Below are positions 35,529-47,767 of a stretch of 64,000 nucleotides of DNA, in pieces. Origin of the DNA: Streptomyces ochraceiscleroticus (GTDB lineage: Bacteria; Actinomycetota; Actinomycetes; Streptomycetales; Streptomycetaceae); assembly GCF_000720485.1 (NCBI RefSeq), contig NZ_JOAX01000023.1:121540-185539 (forward strand), in the 5' to 3' direction. The notes beneath the pieces were generated by a model, which worked only from the letters and a program-made list of their open reading frames with translations, searched no databases and was not told where the DNA came from. A program made the position numbers and the translations under genes. Position 1 is the stretch's first letter. Each line of letters opens with the position of its first letter.

Positions 35529-36515
35529 ATGGCCAGGAAGACAGCAAACGACGACCTGCTCGCTCCCCTCACGCTCGCCGTGGGGCAGGAAGAGCTGCTG
35601 CTCGACCGTGCGGTGCAGCAGGTGGTGGCGGCGGCGCGGGCCGCCGACGCGGACACCGACGTGCGTGACCTCACCCCCGATCAGCTCCAGCCGGGCACGT
35701 TGGCCGAGCTGACCAGTCCCTCGCTGTTCGCGGAGCGGAAGGTCGTGGTCGTGCGCAATGCCCAGGACCTGTCCGCCGACACGGTCAAGGACGTCAAGGC
35801 GTACCTCGGCGCGCCGGCCGAGGAGATCACGCTGGTGCTGCTGCACGCGGGCGGTGCGAAGGGCAAGGGACTGCTGGACGCCGCGCGCAAAGTCGGGGCG
35901 CGCGAGGTGGCCTGCCCGAAGATGACCAAGCCGGCCGACCGGCTGTCATTCGTGCGGGGGGAGTTCCGTACGGCGGGGCGGTCCGCGACGCCCGAGGCGT
36001 GCCAGGCGCTGGTGGACGCCATCGGCAGCGACCTGCGGGAGCTGGCCTCGGCGTGTGCGCAGCTCGCGGCGGATGTCGAGGGCACGATCGATGACGCGGT
36101 GGTCGCGCGGTACTACACCGGCCGCGCCGAGGCTTCCAGCTTCACGGTGGCCGACCGGGCGGTCGAGGGGCGCGCGGCCGAGGCGCTCGAGGCGCTGCGG
36201 TGGGCGGTCTCGACCGGGGTCGCGCCCGTCATGATCACGAGTGCGCTGGCCCAGGGCGTGCGCGCGATCGGCAAGCTCGCCTCCGCGCCGCGGGGGGCCC
36301 GGCCGGGCGATCTCGCGCGGGAGCTGGGGATGCCGCCGTGGAAGATCGACCGGGTACGGCAGCAGATGCGGGGCTGGTCGGCGGACGGCGTGGCGGTGGC
36401 CCTGCGCGCGGTCGCCGAGGCGGACGCGGGAGTGAAGGGCGGGGGCGACGACCCGGAGTACGCGCTGGAGAAGGCGGTCGTCACGATCGCCAGGGCGGCG
36501 CGCTCCCGCCGCTGA
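35529..36515 (+). CDS. holA: DNA polymerase III delta subunit HolA
   Basis: Opens the sliding clamp as part of the clamp loader. The 328 residues show the delta fold: the LAVGQEELLLDRAV start, VVVVRNAQDLSADT, the helical middle, and a C-terminal helical collar domain with RLSFVRGEFRTAG and FTVADRAVEGR. ATG 35529 fits the homology start, with GATGCT 7 nt upstream (weak leaderless-type signal) and no ribosome site. It lies divergent from the small acidic protein gene. Confidence 0.94.
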   Translation: MARKTANDDLLAPLTLAVGQEELLLDRAVQQVVAAARAADADTDVRDLTPDQLQPGTLAELTSPSLFAERKVVVVRNAQDLSADTVKDVKAYLGAPAEEITLVLLHAGGAKGKGLLDAARKVGAREVACPKMTKPADRLSFVRGEFRTAGRSATPEACQALVDAIGSDLRELASACAQLAADVEGTIDDAVVARYYTGRAEASSFTVADRAVEGRAAEALEALRWAVSTGVAPVMITSALAQGVRAIGKLASAPRGARPGDLARELGMPPWKIDRVRQQMRGWSADGVAVALRAVAEADAGVKGGGDDPEYALEKAVVTIARAARSRR

Positions 36516-36753
36516 CCCTTCGGGCCGGGCCATTCGAAGTGCCGGCCGGGCCGGTCGAAGGCCGGGCGCCCCGTAGCGTCGGCCGGGCCATGGAAACATC
36601 GGCCCGGTCCCGCCGGGCGCCGGCCCGGCCACCCGGAGCGCCCCGATACACCGGACCGTCGGTACACCGGCGCGCCCGTCAGCCGCTCGGCCGGGAGCCG
36701 GGAGCCGGGAGCCGCTCAGCCACGAGCCGCCCAGCCGCCAGCCGCCCAGCCCC
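36516..36753. repeat. Low-complexity spacer after holA
   Basis: About 240 bases with GGGCCGGTCGAAGGCC-type words, an exact triple of the heptamer GGGAGCC (36693-36713) and a run of AGCCGCC/AGCCGCCC units before the convergent gene end. No gene is seen. Confidence 0.5.
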
Positions 36754-37686
36754 TCAGCCCTTCATCTTCGCCAGTGTTTCCTTGGCGCTGGTGCGGAGCA
36801 TGTCGGCGACCTCGGTGGAGTCGGGGCGGCCGCTGTTGTTGCTGCTGGAGTAGCTGGACCAGGTGGTCTCGTACGTCAGCCAGCCGTCGCGGACGCCGAG
36901 GACCACGTACGAGCCCTTGCTGTCGGCGGTTTCCTCGCGGGTCACCAGGTATGCCTCGTCACCGAGGCCCCGTACGGGCTCGACCTTGTAGTGGGTCGAG
37001 GACCGTTCCTGTGCGTACGAGCGGTACTGCGCCGCGAACTCCGGTGCCGGGTCGGTCTTCTTGTGCAGGAACGCCTTGGAGTAGAGGAGGGTGGAGGAGT
37101 AGTCGTTGTCGCCCGCGTCCTCCGATACGAGGTCGGCGTTGCACCACATGGAGTCCAGTGCGGGGTCCTCGTGGCCGCTGGACTCGGGGTTCTCGCCGGA
37201 GCTGTCCGAGGTGCTGCTGTCCTCCATCTTGAAGCGCGCGTCCTCGAACGGCGTCCAGGAGGTCGATCGGCAGAGGTCGGACTGGTAGCGGTAGCCGCGC
37301 AGGTCGGGGCTGGGCTCGCCGCCGAGGCCGCCGGTCGCGGCGAGCACGCCGGCCCAGACGGCCGAGGCGATCACGGCGCCGCCGAGCGCCCACAGCCAGG
37401 AGGGCATGCCCTTGCCGGTATTACCGGAGCCGCCCGGCCCGCCGCCGTAGCCGGCGGGGCCGGCACCCGGCATGGGCGCTGTCGGTGCGCCGTGCGGCGC
37501 GGCCGCCGGGTAGCCGTAGCCGGCCGGTGGCTGGGGCTGGGCGTACGGGTTCTGCTGCTGGGGCACCTGACCGTACGGGCTCCCCGGCTGCGGCCCCGCC
37601 GGGGACGGCGGCGGTGGCGGTGGCCCCTGGGGAGGCTGGTGCGGCTGCTGGGCGTACGGATTGGGCTGTTCCCCCGAGTTGGACAT
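36754..37686 (-). CDS. Membrane-anchored protein with Pro-rich cytosolic tail and secreted domain
   Basis: A 310-residue protein of unknown function. Residues 1-90 are rich in Pro/Gln/Tyr/Gly (PYAQ and PPPP units). One membrane span (about 97-118) follows, then an extracytoplasmic domain of about 190 residues with two cysteines (DLCRSTS and MWCNADL), probably a disulfide, and a Ser/Asp/Glu-rich insert between them. The topology resembles many Streptomyces DUF3558-like proteins. ATG 37686 is set by TACGCT 7 nt upstream (leaderless). Confidence 0.8.
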   Translation of the reverse strand: MSNSGEQPNPYAQQPHQPPQGPPPPPPSPAGPQPGSPYGQVPQQQNPYAQPQPPAGYGYPAAAPHGAPTAPMPGAGPAGYGGGPGGSGNTGKGMPSWLWALGGAVIASAVWAGVLAATGGLGGEPSPDLRGYRYQSDLCRSTSWTPFEDARFKMEDSSTSDSSGENPESSGHEDPALDSMWCNADLVSEDAGDNDYSSTLLYSKAFLHKKTDPAPEFAAQYRSYAQERSSTHYKVEPVRGLGDEAYLVTREETADSKGSYVVLGVRDGWLTYETTWSSYSSSNNSGRPDSTEVADMLRTSAKETLAKMKG

Positions 37687-38149
37687 GAGCGGCAGCGTAG
37701 CCGACGGGAATCAGCCATCGCTGCCCTGTCCAGAGAGAGCCGGAAGGCCGCCCTTGCGCGGGGCCGGAGCGGGACTCACAAGCCGAGCACCCCGCCCCGC
37801 ACTAGCCCAGGACCACCCTCCCAACCGAAGCCCCGCCCCGTACAAGCCGAGCACCCCGCCCCTCACCCACACACAAGCCGAGGCCCCCACCCCCACAAGC
37901 CAAGAACCCCGCCCCCGCCCTGGGGAAGGGCGGGAACGGGGTCCTCGGGATCAAGCTGGGTGCGCCGCACCCGCGTGGCGAACGCAGGCCGCGTGCGGCG
38001 CGGGGGCCGGGGAGGAGCGGAGAGAGGGGCCGCTGGGTCCTCACCGGCGGTGAAGCGTGATGACTGCCGTACAGGTCATGACCCGTGACGGCGGCCGCGA
38101 GACTTTCACGGAGGTCTCGGTCGCGAGGTCTCCGCGAAGCGTCAGAAGG
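37687..38149. other. Intergenic region with CACAAGCCGAGCACC repeats
   Basis: About 460 bases between the leaderless promoter of the leftward gene and the end of rpsT. Four imperfect copies of ACAAGCCGAGCACCCCGCCCC start at 37778, 37842, 37873 and 37895. Another 200 bases toward rpsT hold no gene I can support; open frames there are repeats or shadows. Confidence 0.5.
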
Positions 38150-38416
38150 TCAGCCCTTGAGGGACGCGACCTTCTTCGCCAGCGCCGACTTCTTGTTGGC
38201 GGCGGCGTTCTTGTGGATGACGCCCTTGCTGACGGCCTTGTCGAGCTTCTTGGCCGCCTCGGCCTGGGCGGTGGTGGCCTTCTGCAGGTCACCGGCCTCC
38301 ACGGCCTCGCGGGTGCGACGGATCGCGGTCTTCAGAGTCGACTTGACAGCCTTGTTGCGCTGACGAGCCTTCTCGTTGGTCTTGATCCGCTTCATCTGGG
38401 ACTTGATGTTCGCCAC
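38150..38416 (-). CDS. rpsT: 30S ribosomal protein bS20
   Basis: An 88-residue, Lys/Ala-rich helical protein that binds 16S rRNA. The sequence [20 protein letters not shown] at the start and the [16 protein letters not shown] segment are characteristic. GTG start at 38416 with AAGG 8 nt upstream. Divergent from lepA, as commonly seen in actinobacteria. Confidence 0.98.
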   Translation of the reverse strand: MANIKSQMKRIKTNEKARQRNKAVKSTLKTAIRRTREAVEAGDLQKATTAQAEAAKKLDKAVSKGVIHKNAAANKKSALAKKVASLKG

Positions 38417-38789
38417 GAAAGAGCCTTTTCAGGTTCGTTGGATTCCGGGGGGCCGAGCCGCAGCTCGTCCGTCCCGGGCTTTCTGCGTGTCGCGTACACC
38501 AGAGCGCACGAAACACAGTGGACCAGGCTACCAGCAGGGGGAACGGCCACCCAAAACCGGACCGCAGCACCGCCACGACCGGGCCGCGGCGCCCCCACGG
38601 CCGAGCCACCGGAACCGTCCCGGCCGGCCCCCCGGAGCCACCACGGCCGCACCCTTGGAACCGCCTGGGCCGCCCGCCCCCGCCTCCCGAACAGTTTGAG
38701 GCCGCAGCTCATGGGACGATAGGGAGGACTAAATACCCGAGTCCCGCCTACTGCGTCTCCTGACCCGCGTTCTCTGAATGGACCTCTGC
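38417..38789. other. Divergent rpsT-lepA intergenic region
   Basis: About 370 bases that must hold the promoters of both genes. For lepA, TTGAGG (38696-38701) and TAGGGA (38720-38725) with an 18-nt spacer are plausible. For rpsT no clear pair was found. The middle is GC-rich and low in complexity, with no gene. Confidence 0.4.
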
Positions 38790-40658
38790 GTGCCCGCGAC
38801 CCCTACGAACGTGCCGGAGCCGAGCCGTACCGACCCGGCTCTCCTCCGTAACTTTTGCATCATCGCGCACATCGACCACGGCAAGTCGACGCTTGCCGAC
38901 CGGATGCTCCAGCTGACGGGAGTCGTGGAGCAGAGGCAGATGCGCGCGCAGTACCTCGACCGCATGGACATCGAGCGCGAGCGGGGCATCACCATCAAGT
39001 CGCAGGCGGTCCGCCTGCCGTGGGCCCGTACGGACGAGGAGGGTGGGGCGACCCACATCCTCAACATGATCGACACCCCCGGGCACGTCGACTTCACGTA
39101 CGAGGTTTCGCGGTCGCTCGCCGCGTGCGAAGGCTGCATCCTGCTCGTCGACGCAGCTCAGGGCATCGAGGCGCAGACCCTCGCCAATCTGTACCTGGCG
39201 ATGGAGCACGACCTCACGATCATCCCCGTGCTCAACAAGATCGACCTGCCGGCCGCGCAGCCCGAGAAGTTCGCCGCCGAGCTGGCGAACCTCGTCGGCT
39301 GCGAGCCCGAGGACGTGCTGAAGGTCTCCGCGAAGACCGGCGTGGGCGTGGACGAGCTGCTGGACAAGGTCGTGCGGGACGTGCCGCCGCCGGTCGGCGT
39401 GAAGGACGCGCCGGCCCGCGCGATGATCTTCGACTCGGTGTACGACGCGTACCGCGGTGTCGTCACGTATGTGAAGGTCGTCGACGGCACGCTCGGCAAG
39501 CGCGAGCGCATCCGGATGATGTCCACCGGCGCCGCGCACGAGCTGCTGGAGATCGGGACGAACTCGCCGGAGATGACCCCGGCCGACGGGCTGTCCGTCG
39601 GTGAGGTGGGTTACCTCATCACCGGTGTGAAGGACGTCCGGCAGTCCAAGGTGGGTGACACGATCACCCAGCTCAACAAGGGTGCCGAGAACCCGCTCGG
39701 CGGCTACAAGGACCCGAAGCCCATGGTCTTCTCGGGCCTGTACCCGCTGGACGGCTCGGACTACCCGGAGCTGCGCGAGGCGCTGGACAAGCTGCAGCTC
39801 AACGATGCGGCGCTGGTGTACGAGCCGGAGACCTCGGCCGCGCTGGGCTTCGGTTTCCGCGTGGGCTTCCTCGGCCTGCTGCACCTGGAGGTCATCCGGG
39901 AGCGGCTGGAGCGCGAATTCGGGCTGGACCTGATCGCCACCGCGCCGAACGTGATCTACGGCGTGACCATGGAGGACGGCACCGAGCACGAGGTGACCAA
40001 CCCCAGCGAGTTCCCCACCGGCAAGATCGCCGAGGTGCGCGAGCCGGTCGTGCGGGCCACGATCCTCACGCCGAGCGACTTCATCGGCGCGGTCATGGAG
40101 CTGTGCCAGAACCGCCGCGGCAACCTGCTCGGCATGGACTACCTCTCCGAGGACCGGGTGGAGATCCGGTACACGCTGCCGCTCGCCGAGGTCGTCTTCG
40201 ACTTCTTCGACCAGCTCAAGTCCAAGACCCGCGGTTACGCCTCGCTGGACTACGAGCCCACCGGCGAGCAGATCGCCGACCTGGTCAAGGTCGACATCCT
40301 GCTGCACGGCGACCAGGTCGACGCGTTCTCCGCGATCTGCCACAAGGACAAGGCGTACGCGTACGGCGTCCGGCTCGTCGCCAAGCTGCGCGAGCTGATC
40401 CCGCGGCAGGCGTTCGAGGTGCCGGTCCAGGCGGCCATCGGCAGCCGGGTGATCGCCCGCGAGACCATCCGCGCCATCCGCAAGGACGTCCTCGCCAAGT
40501 GCTACGGCGGTGACATCTCCCGTAAGCGGAAGCTGCTGGAGAAGCAGAAGGAAGGCAAGAAGCGGATGAAGATGGTGGGAAGTGTGGAGGTTCCGCAAGA
40601 AGCCTTCATCGCGGTCCTGTCCTCCGACTCCGACGGTGACTCCAAGGGCAAGAAGTAA
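38790..40658 (+). CDS. lepA: Elongation factor 4 (LepA)
   Basis: A translational GTPase thought to back-translocate or aid 30S assembly. The 622 residues match Streptomyces LepA. The G1 motif AHIDHGKST is at residues 26-34, then the switch-I region RERGIT, G3 DTPGHVDF, G4 NKID, the LepA-specific domain with [14 protein letters not shown], and a C-terminal domain ending in Lys/Arg-rich [19 protein letters not shown] 38790 is preferred because homologues start at PATPTNVPE; an ATG four codons earlier (38778) is possible and neither has a good ribosome site. Confidence 0.96.
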   Translation: MPATPTNVPEPSRTDPALLRNFCIIAHIDHGKSTLADRMLQLTGVVEQRQMRAQYLDRMDIERERGITIKSQAVRLPWARTDEEGGATHILNMIDTPGHVDFTYEVSRSLAACEGCILLVDAAQGIEAQTLANLYLAMEHDLTIIPVLNKIDLPAAQPEKFAAELANLVGCEPEDVLKVSAKTGVGVDELLDKVVRDVPPPVGVKDAPARAMIFDSVYDAYRGVVTYVKVVDGTLGKRERIRMMSTGAAHELLEIGTNSPEMTPADGLSVGEVGYLITGVKDVRQSKVGDTITQLNKGAENPLGGYKDPKPMVFSGLYPLDGSDYPELREALDKLQLNDAALVYEPETSAALGFGFRVGFLGLLHLEVIRERLEREFGLDLIATAPNVIYGVTMEDGTEHEVTNPSEFPTGKIAEVREPVVRATILTPSDFIGAVMELCQNRRGNLLGMDYLSEDRVEIRYTLPLAEVVFDFFDQLKSKTRGYASLDYEPTGEQIADLVKVDILLHGDQVDAFSAICHKDKAYAYGVRLVAKLRELIPRQAFEVPVQAAIGSRVIARETIRAIRKDVLAKCYGGDISRKRKLLEKQKEGKKRMKMVGSVEVPQEAFIAVLSSDSDGDSKGKK

Positions 40659-40706
40659 CGCCGCACGGTGACCGTCGCGAGGCGGCGGCGCGCCGTCGGG
40701 CGACGC

Positions 40707-40740
40707 GGGCGCCCGTTCCCAGCCGGGGACGGGCGCCCTT
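40707..40740 (+). terminator. Terminator after lepA
   Basis: GGGCGCCCGT (40707-40716) pairs perfectly with ACGGGCGCCC (40729-40738); the 12-nt loop can extend the stem internally (CCC/GGG). Two T residues follow. Confidence 0.8.
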
Positions 40741-40883
40741 CGCGTACCGGCGCGGTCGCCGCCGTACCGCGGTTCGGGCGCCCCGCGCAGGGGAAGACGG
40801 GGTTCTGAGGACCACGCGCGGACACGCGGCGGAGTCCCGCGCACACCGATCGGTCACAAGGTGAACGAGTGTGTTGTAGGCCC

Positions 40884-40912
40884 TTACGTGGAAGCGCGGC
40901 GCGTTCTAGTGT
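40884..40912 (+). promoter_or_regulatory. Putative promoter of the acyl-CoA synthetase gene
   Basis: TTACGT (40884-40889), 17-nt spacer, TAGTGT (40907-40912). About 60 nt before the start codon, leaving room for a leader with the GGAGGA site. Confidence 0.5.
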
Positions 40913-40972
40913 GATCCCTGCTCGAAGGTTACTCGCGAGTCACCAGCAATGAAGCGGGCCCCGGAGGAAGAC

Positions 40973-42862
40973 GTGACGGACAGCCAGTCGTTGATCGAGA
41001 ACCGGCCACCTTCCGTGGCGACGCTCTTCCTGGAGCGGGTTGCCGCAACCCCTGAGGGCGAGGCGTACCGGTATCCCGTACCGCCTGCCTCGGGCCGGGG
41101 TCCGGACGACTGGAAGTCGCTGACCTGGGCAGAGGCCGCCCAGCGGGTATACGCGACCGCCGCAGGCCTGATCGAGCTGGGCGTGGCCCCCGAGGAGCGG
41201 GTGGCGCTGGCCTCCAGTACGCGGGTGGAGTGGATCCTCGCCGACCTCGGCGTGCTGTGCTCGGGCGCGGCGACCACGACCGTGTACCCCAGCACGAACG
41301 CGGACGAGACGGCGTACATCCTCGCCGACTCCGGCAGCCGCATCATGATCGCCGAGGACGCGGCGCAGCTCGCCAAGGCCCGCGAGTGCCGCGCCGACCT
41401 GCCGGACCTCGCGCACGTCATCGTCATCGACGAGGCCGCCGCCGTGTCCGCCGAGGGCGACCCGGAGGGCTGGGTGCTCTCCCTCGCCGAGCTGGAGAAG
41501 CGCGGCGCCGCGTATCTGGAGAAGAACCCGAGCTGCGTGAAGGAGCGGGTCGCGGCCCTCCGCGCCGACCAGCTCGCCACGCTGATCTACACCTCCGGCA
41601 CGACGGGCCGGCCCAAGGGCGTGCGGCTGCCGCACGACTGCTGGGCGTACATGGCCCGCGCGATCCAGGCCACCGGGCTGGTGAACGAGGAGGACGTGCA
41701 GTACCTCTGGCTGCCGCTGGCGCATGTCTTCGGCAAGGTGCTCACCGCCGGCCAGATCGCCCAGGGCCACGTCATCGCCGTGGACGGCCGGGTCGACAAG
41801 ATCATCGAGAATCTGCCGGTCGTGCGGCCGACGTACATGGCCGCCGTGCCGCGGATCTTCGAGAAGGTCTACAACGGCGTCGCCGCCAAGGCCCGCGAGG
41901 GCGGCGCGGCGAAGTACAAGATCTTCCAGTGGGCGGCCGGGGTGGCGCGGGAGTACGCCAAGGTCTCCCAGGACAACTTCCGACGGACCGGGACGGCCTC
42001 GGTGCCGTTCGGGCTGGCCGCCAAGCACAAGGTCGCCGACGCGCTCGTCTACGCCAAGCTGCGCGAGGCGTTCGGCGGGCGGCTGCGCGCCGCGGTCTCC
42101 GGCTCGGCGGCGCTCGCACCCGACATCGGGTACTTCTTCGCCGGCGCCGGCATCCACATCCTGGAGGGCTACGGCCTGACGGAGTCCAGCGCGGCCAGCT
42201 TCGTGAACCCCGGCGAGGCATACCGCACCGGCACGGTCGGCAAGCCGCTGCCCGGCACGGAGGTCCGGATCGCCGAGGACGGCGAGATCCTGCTGCGCGG
42301 CCCCGGCATCATGCAGGGCTACCACGGGCTGCCGGAGAAGACGGCCGAGGTGCTGGAGTCCGACGGCTGGTTCCACACCGGCGACATCGGCGAGCTGTCC
42401 GCGGACGGCTATCTGCGGATCACCGACCGCAAGAAGGACTTGATCAAGACCTCGGGCGGCAAGTACATCGCGCCCGCCGAGGTCGAGGGCCAGTTCAAGG
42501 CGGTCTGCCCGTTCGTCTCCAACGTCCTCGTGCACGGCGCCAACCGGAACTTCTGCACGGCGCTGATCGCGCTGGACGAGCCGACCATCCTGACCTGGGC
42601 CAAGGAGCACGGCCTCGCGGGCAAGGACTATGCCGCCGTGGTCGCCACCGAGCAGGTCCGCGCGCTGATCGACGGATACGTCGAGCGGGTCAACGAGGGC
42701 CTGCAGCGCTGGCAGCAGATCCGCAAGTTCCGCATCCTGCCCCGTGACCTGGACATCGAGCACGGCGAGGTCACGCCCAGCCTGAAGGTCAAGCGCCCGG
42801 TCGTCGAGCGCACCTTCAAGGACCTGCTGGACGACATGTACGCGGGGACCCGCGAGTCCTGA
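40973..42862 (+). CDS. Long-chain fatty acyl-CoA synthetase
   Basis: Activates fatty acids with ATP and CoA. The 629-residue ANL-superfamily enzyme contains the AMP-binding P-loop YTSGTTGRPKG (about residue 206), the EGYGLTESSAA motif, the DGWFHTGDIG segment and the DRKKDLIKTSGGKYIAP hinge. It groups with FadD15-type enzymes by its length and the LPLAHVFG segment. GTG 40973 is chosen because GGAGGA lies 5 nt upstream; an ATG at 40949 would place this site inside the gene. No signal peptide; probably cytosolic or membrane-associated. Confidence 0.94.
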   Translation: MTDSQSLIENRPPSVATLFLERVAATPEGEAYRYPVPPASGRGPDDWKSLTWAEAAQRVYATAAGLIELGVAPEERVALASSTRVEWILADLGVLCSGAATTTVYPSTNADETAYILADSGSRIMIAEDAAQLAKARECRADLPDLAHVIVIDEAAAVSAEGDPEGWVLSLAELEKRGAAYLEKNPSCVKERVAALRADQLATLIYTSGTTGRPKGVRLPHDCWAYMARAIQATGLVNEEDVQYLWLPLAHVFGKVLTAGQIAQGHVIAVDGRVDKIIENLPVVRPTYMAAVPRIFEKVYNGVAAKAREGGAAKYKIFQWAAGVAREYAKVSQDNFRRTGTASVPFGLAAKHKVADALVYAKLREAFGGRLRAAVSGSAALAPDIGYFFAGAGIHILEGYGLTESSAASFVNPGEAYRTGTVGKPLPGTEVRIAEDGEILLRGPGIMQGYHGLPEKTAEVLESDGWFHTGDIGELSADGYLRITDRKKDLIKTSGGKYIAPAEVEGQFKAVCPFVSNVLVHGANRNFCTALIALDEPTILTWAKEHGLAGKDYAAVVATEQVRALIDGYVERVNEGLQRWQQIRKFRILPRDLDIEHGEVTPSLKVKRPVVERTFKDLLDDMYAGTRES

Positions 42863-42870
42863 CGCCGGCC

Positions 42871-42903
42871 GCCGGGTCCGTACGGAGCACGTACGGACCC
42901 GGC
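42871..42903. terminator. Bidirectional terminator between convergent genes
   Basis: A 14-bp perfect stem, GCCGGGTCCGTACG (42871-42884) with CGTACGGACCCGGC (42890-42903), loop GAGCA. It lies midway between the convergent acyl-CoA synthetase and response-regulator genes. Confidence 0.85.
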
Positions 42904-42914
42904 CACGGCGGGCG

Positions 42915-43502
42915 TCAGGCCCGGCCGTGGCGCAGCGCCCGTACCGTCTCCTCCAGCGCGGCCATTCTGGCGCGCAGTTCGCCTGCCTCGACGTGGTCGC
43001 CGGTGGCCAGGGCCTGCTCCATGAGGGCGATGCGGTCCGCCAGCTCGTCGAGGCGGTTCCGGTCCTGCTGCCGCAGCCGGCGCAACTGCCGGTTCTTCTG
43101 GTGCAGTTCCAGGAAGACCTTGACCTTGGCGCGCAGCACCCAGGGGTCGAAGGGTTTGGTGAGATAGTCCGCGGCGCCCGTGGAGTAGCCGCGGAAGGCG
43201 TAGCCGGAGTCGGCGTCCGTGCCGGTCAGGAAGATGATCGGGATGTGTTTCGCCTGGTCGAGCCGCTTGATGTTGCTCGCGGTCTCGAAGCCGTCCATGC
43301 CGGGCATCAAGATGTCCAGCAGGACCACCGCGAAATCCTGGCGGAGCAGCGCCTTCATCGCTTCCTCACCCGACCGCGCGCGGACGAGCGGTTCACCGAG
43401 TGAGCGCAGGACGGCTTCCAGCGCGGCGAGATTTTCCTCCATGTCGTCGACGAGGAGGATTCCTGCCCGGTCGTCGCGGTCGGTGCTGGTGACGTGGGTC
43501 AT
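42915..43502 (-). CDS. REC-domain response regulator with coiled-coil tail
   Basis: A 195-residue regulator. The receiver domain has acidic residues in LLVDDMEEN (18-20), phospho-acceptor D63 in LLDILMPGMDG, T in LTGTDAD and K in YLTKPFD (about 112). After it comes a Leu/Arg/Glu-rich helix (about 130-190) likely to form a coiled coil, with no DNA-binding domain. ATG 43502 has GAGG 6 nt upstream. It starts 25 nt after the hybrid-kinase stop on the same strand, so it is probably co-transcribed and a phosphorelay partner of that kinase. Confidence 0.9.
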   Translation of the reverse strand: MTHVTSTDRDDRAGILLVDDMEENLAALEAVLRSLGEPLVRARSGEEAMKALLRQDFAVVLLDILMPGMDGFETASNIKRLDQAKHIPIIFLTGTDADSGYAFRGYSTGAADYLTKPFDPWVLRAKVKVFLELHQKNRQLRRLRQQDRNRLDELADRIALMEQALATGDHVEAGELRARMAALEETVRALRHGRA

Positions 43503-43527
43503 GAGTGGCCTCTGAACTCGTGTGCCC

Positions 43528-47667
<4,140 letters not shown>

Positions 47668-47767
47668 AGTGACCCACTTCAGTAACTCGGCGCGAATGGG
47701 TGGGCTCAGTCTGTCACTCTGGCGATGGCGCATTCGGCGCGATGGCAGAACTGCTCGGGAGTGCTCA

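Noticed and set aside
35437..35547. Upstream part of the small protein frame ending at 35185
   Set aside because: Low-complexity Pro/Ala/Thr sequence that overlaps the divergent holA start; homology-like sequence begins at GTG 35436.
37778..37915. Possible CRISPR array because of four spaced repeats
   Set aside because: The units are imperfect, spacing is irregular (64, 31 and 22 bp), spacers are repeat-derived and no cas genes are present.
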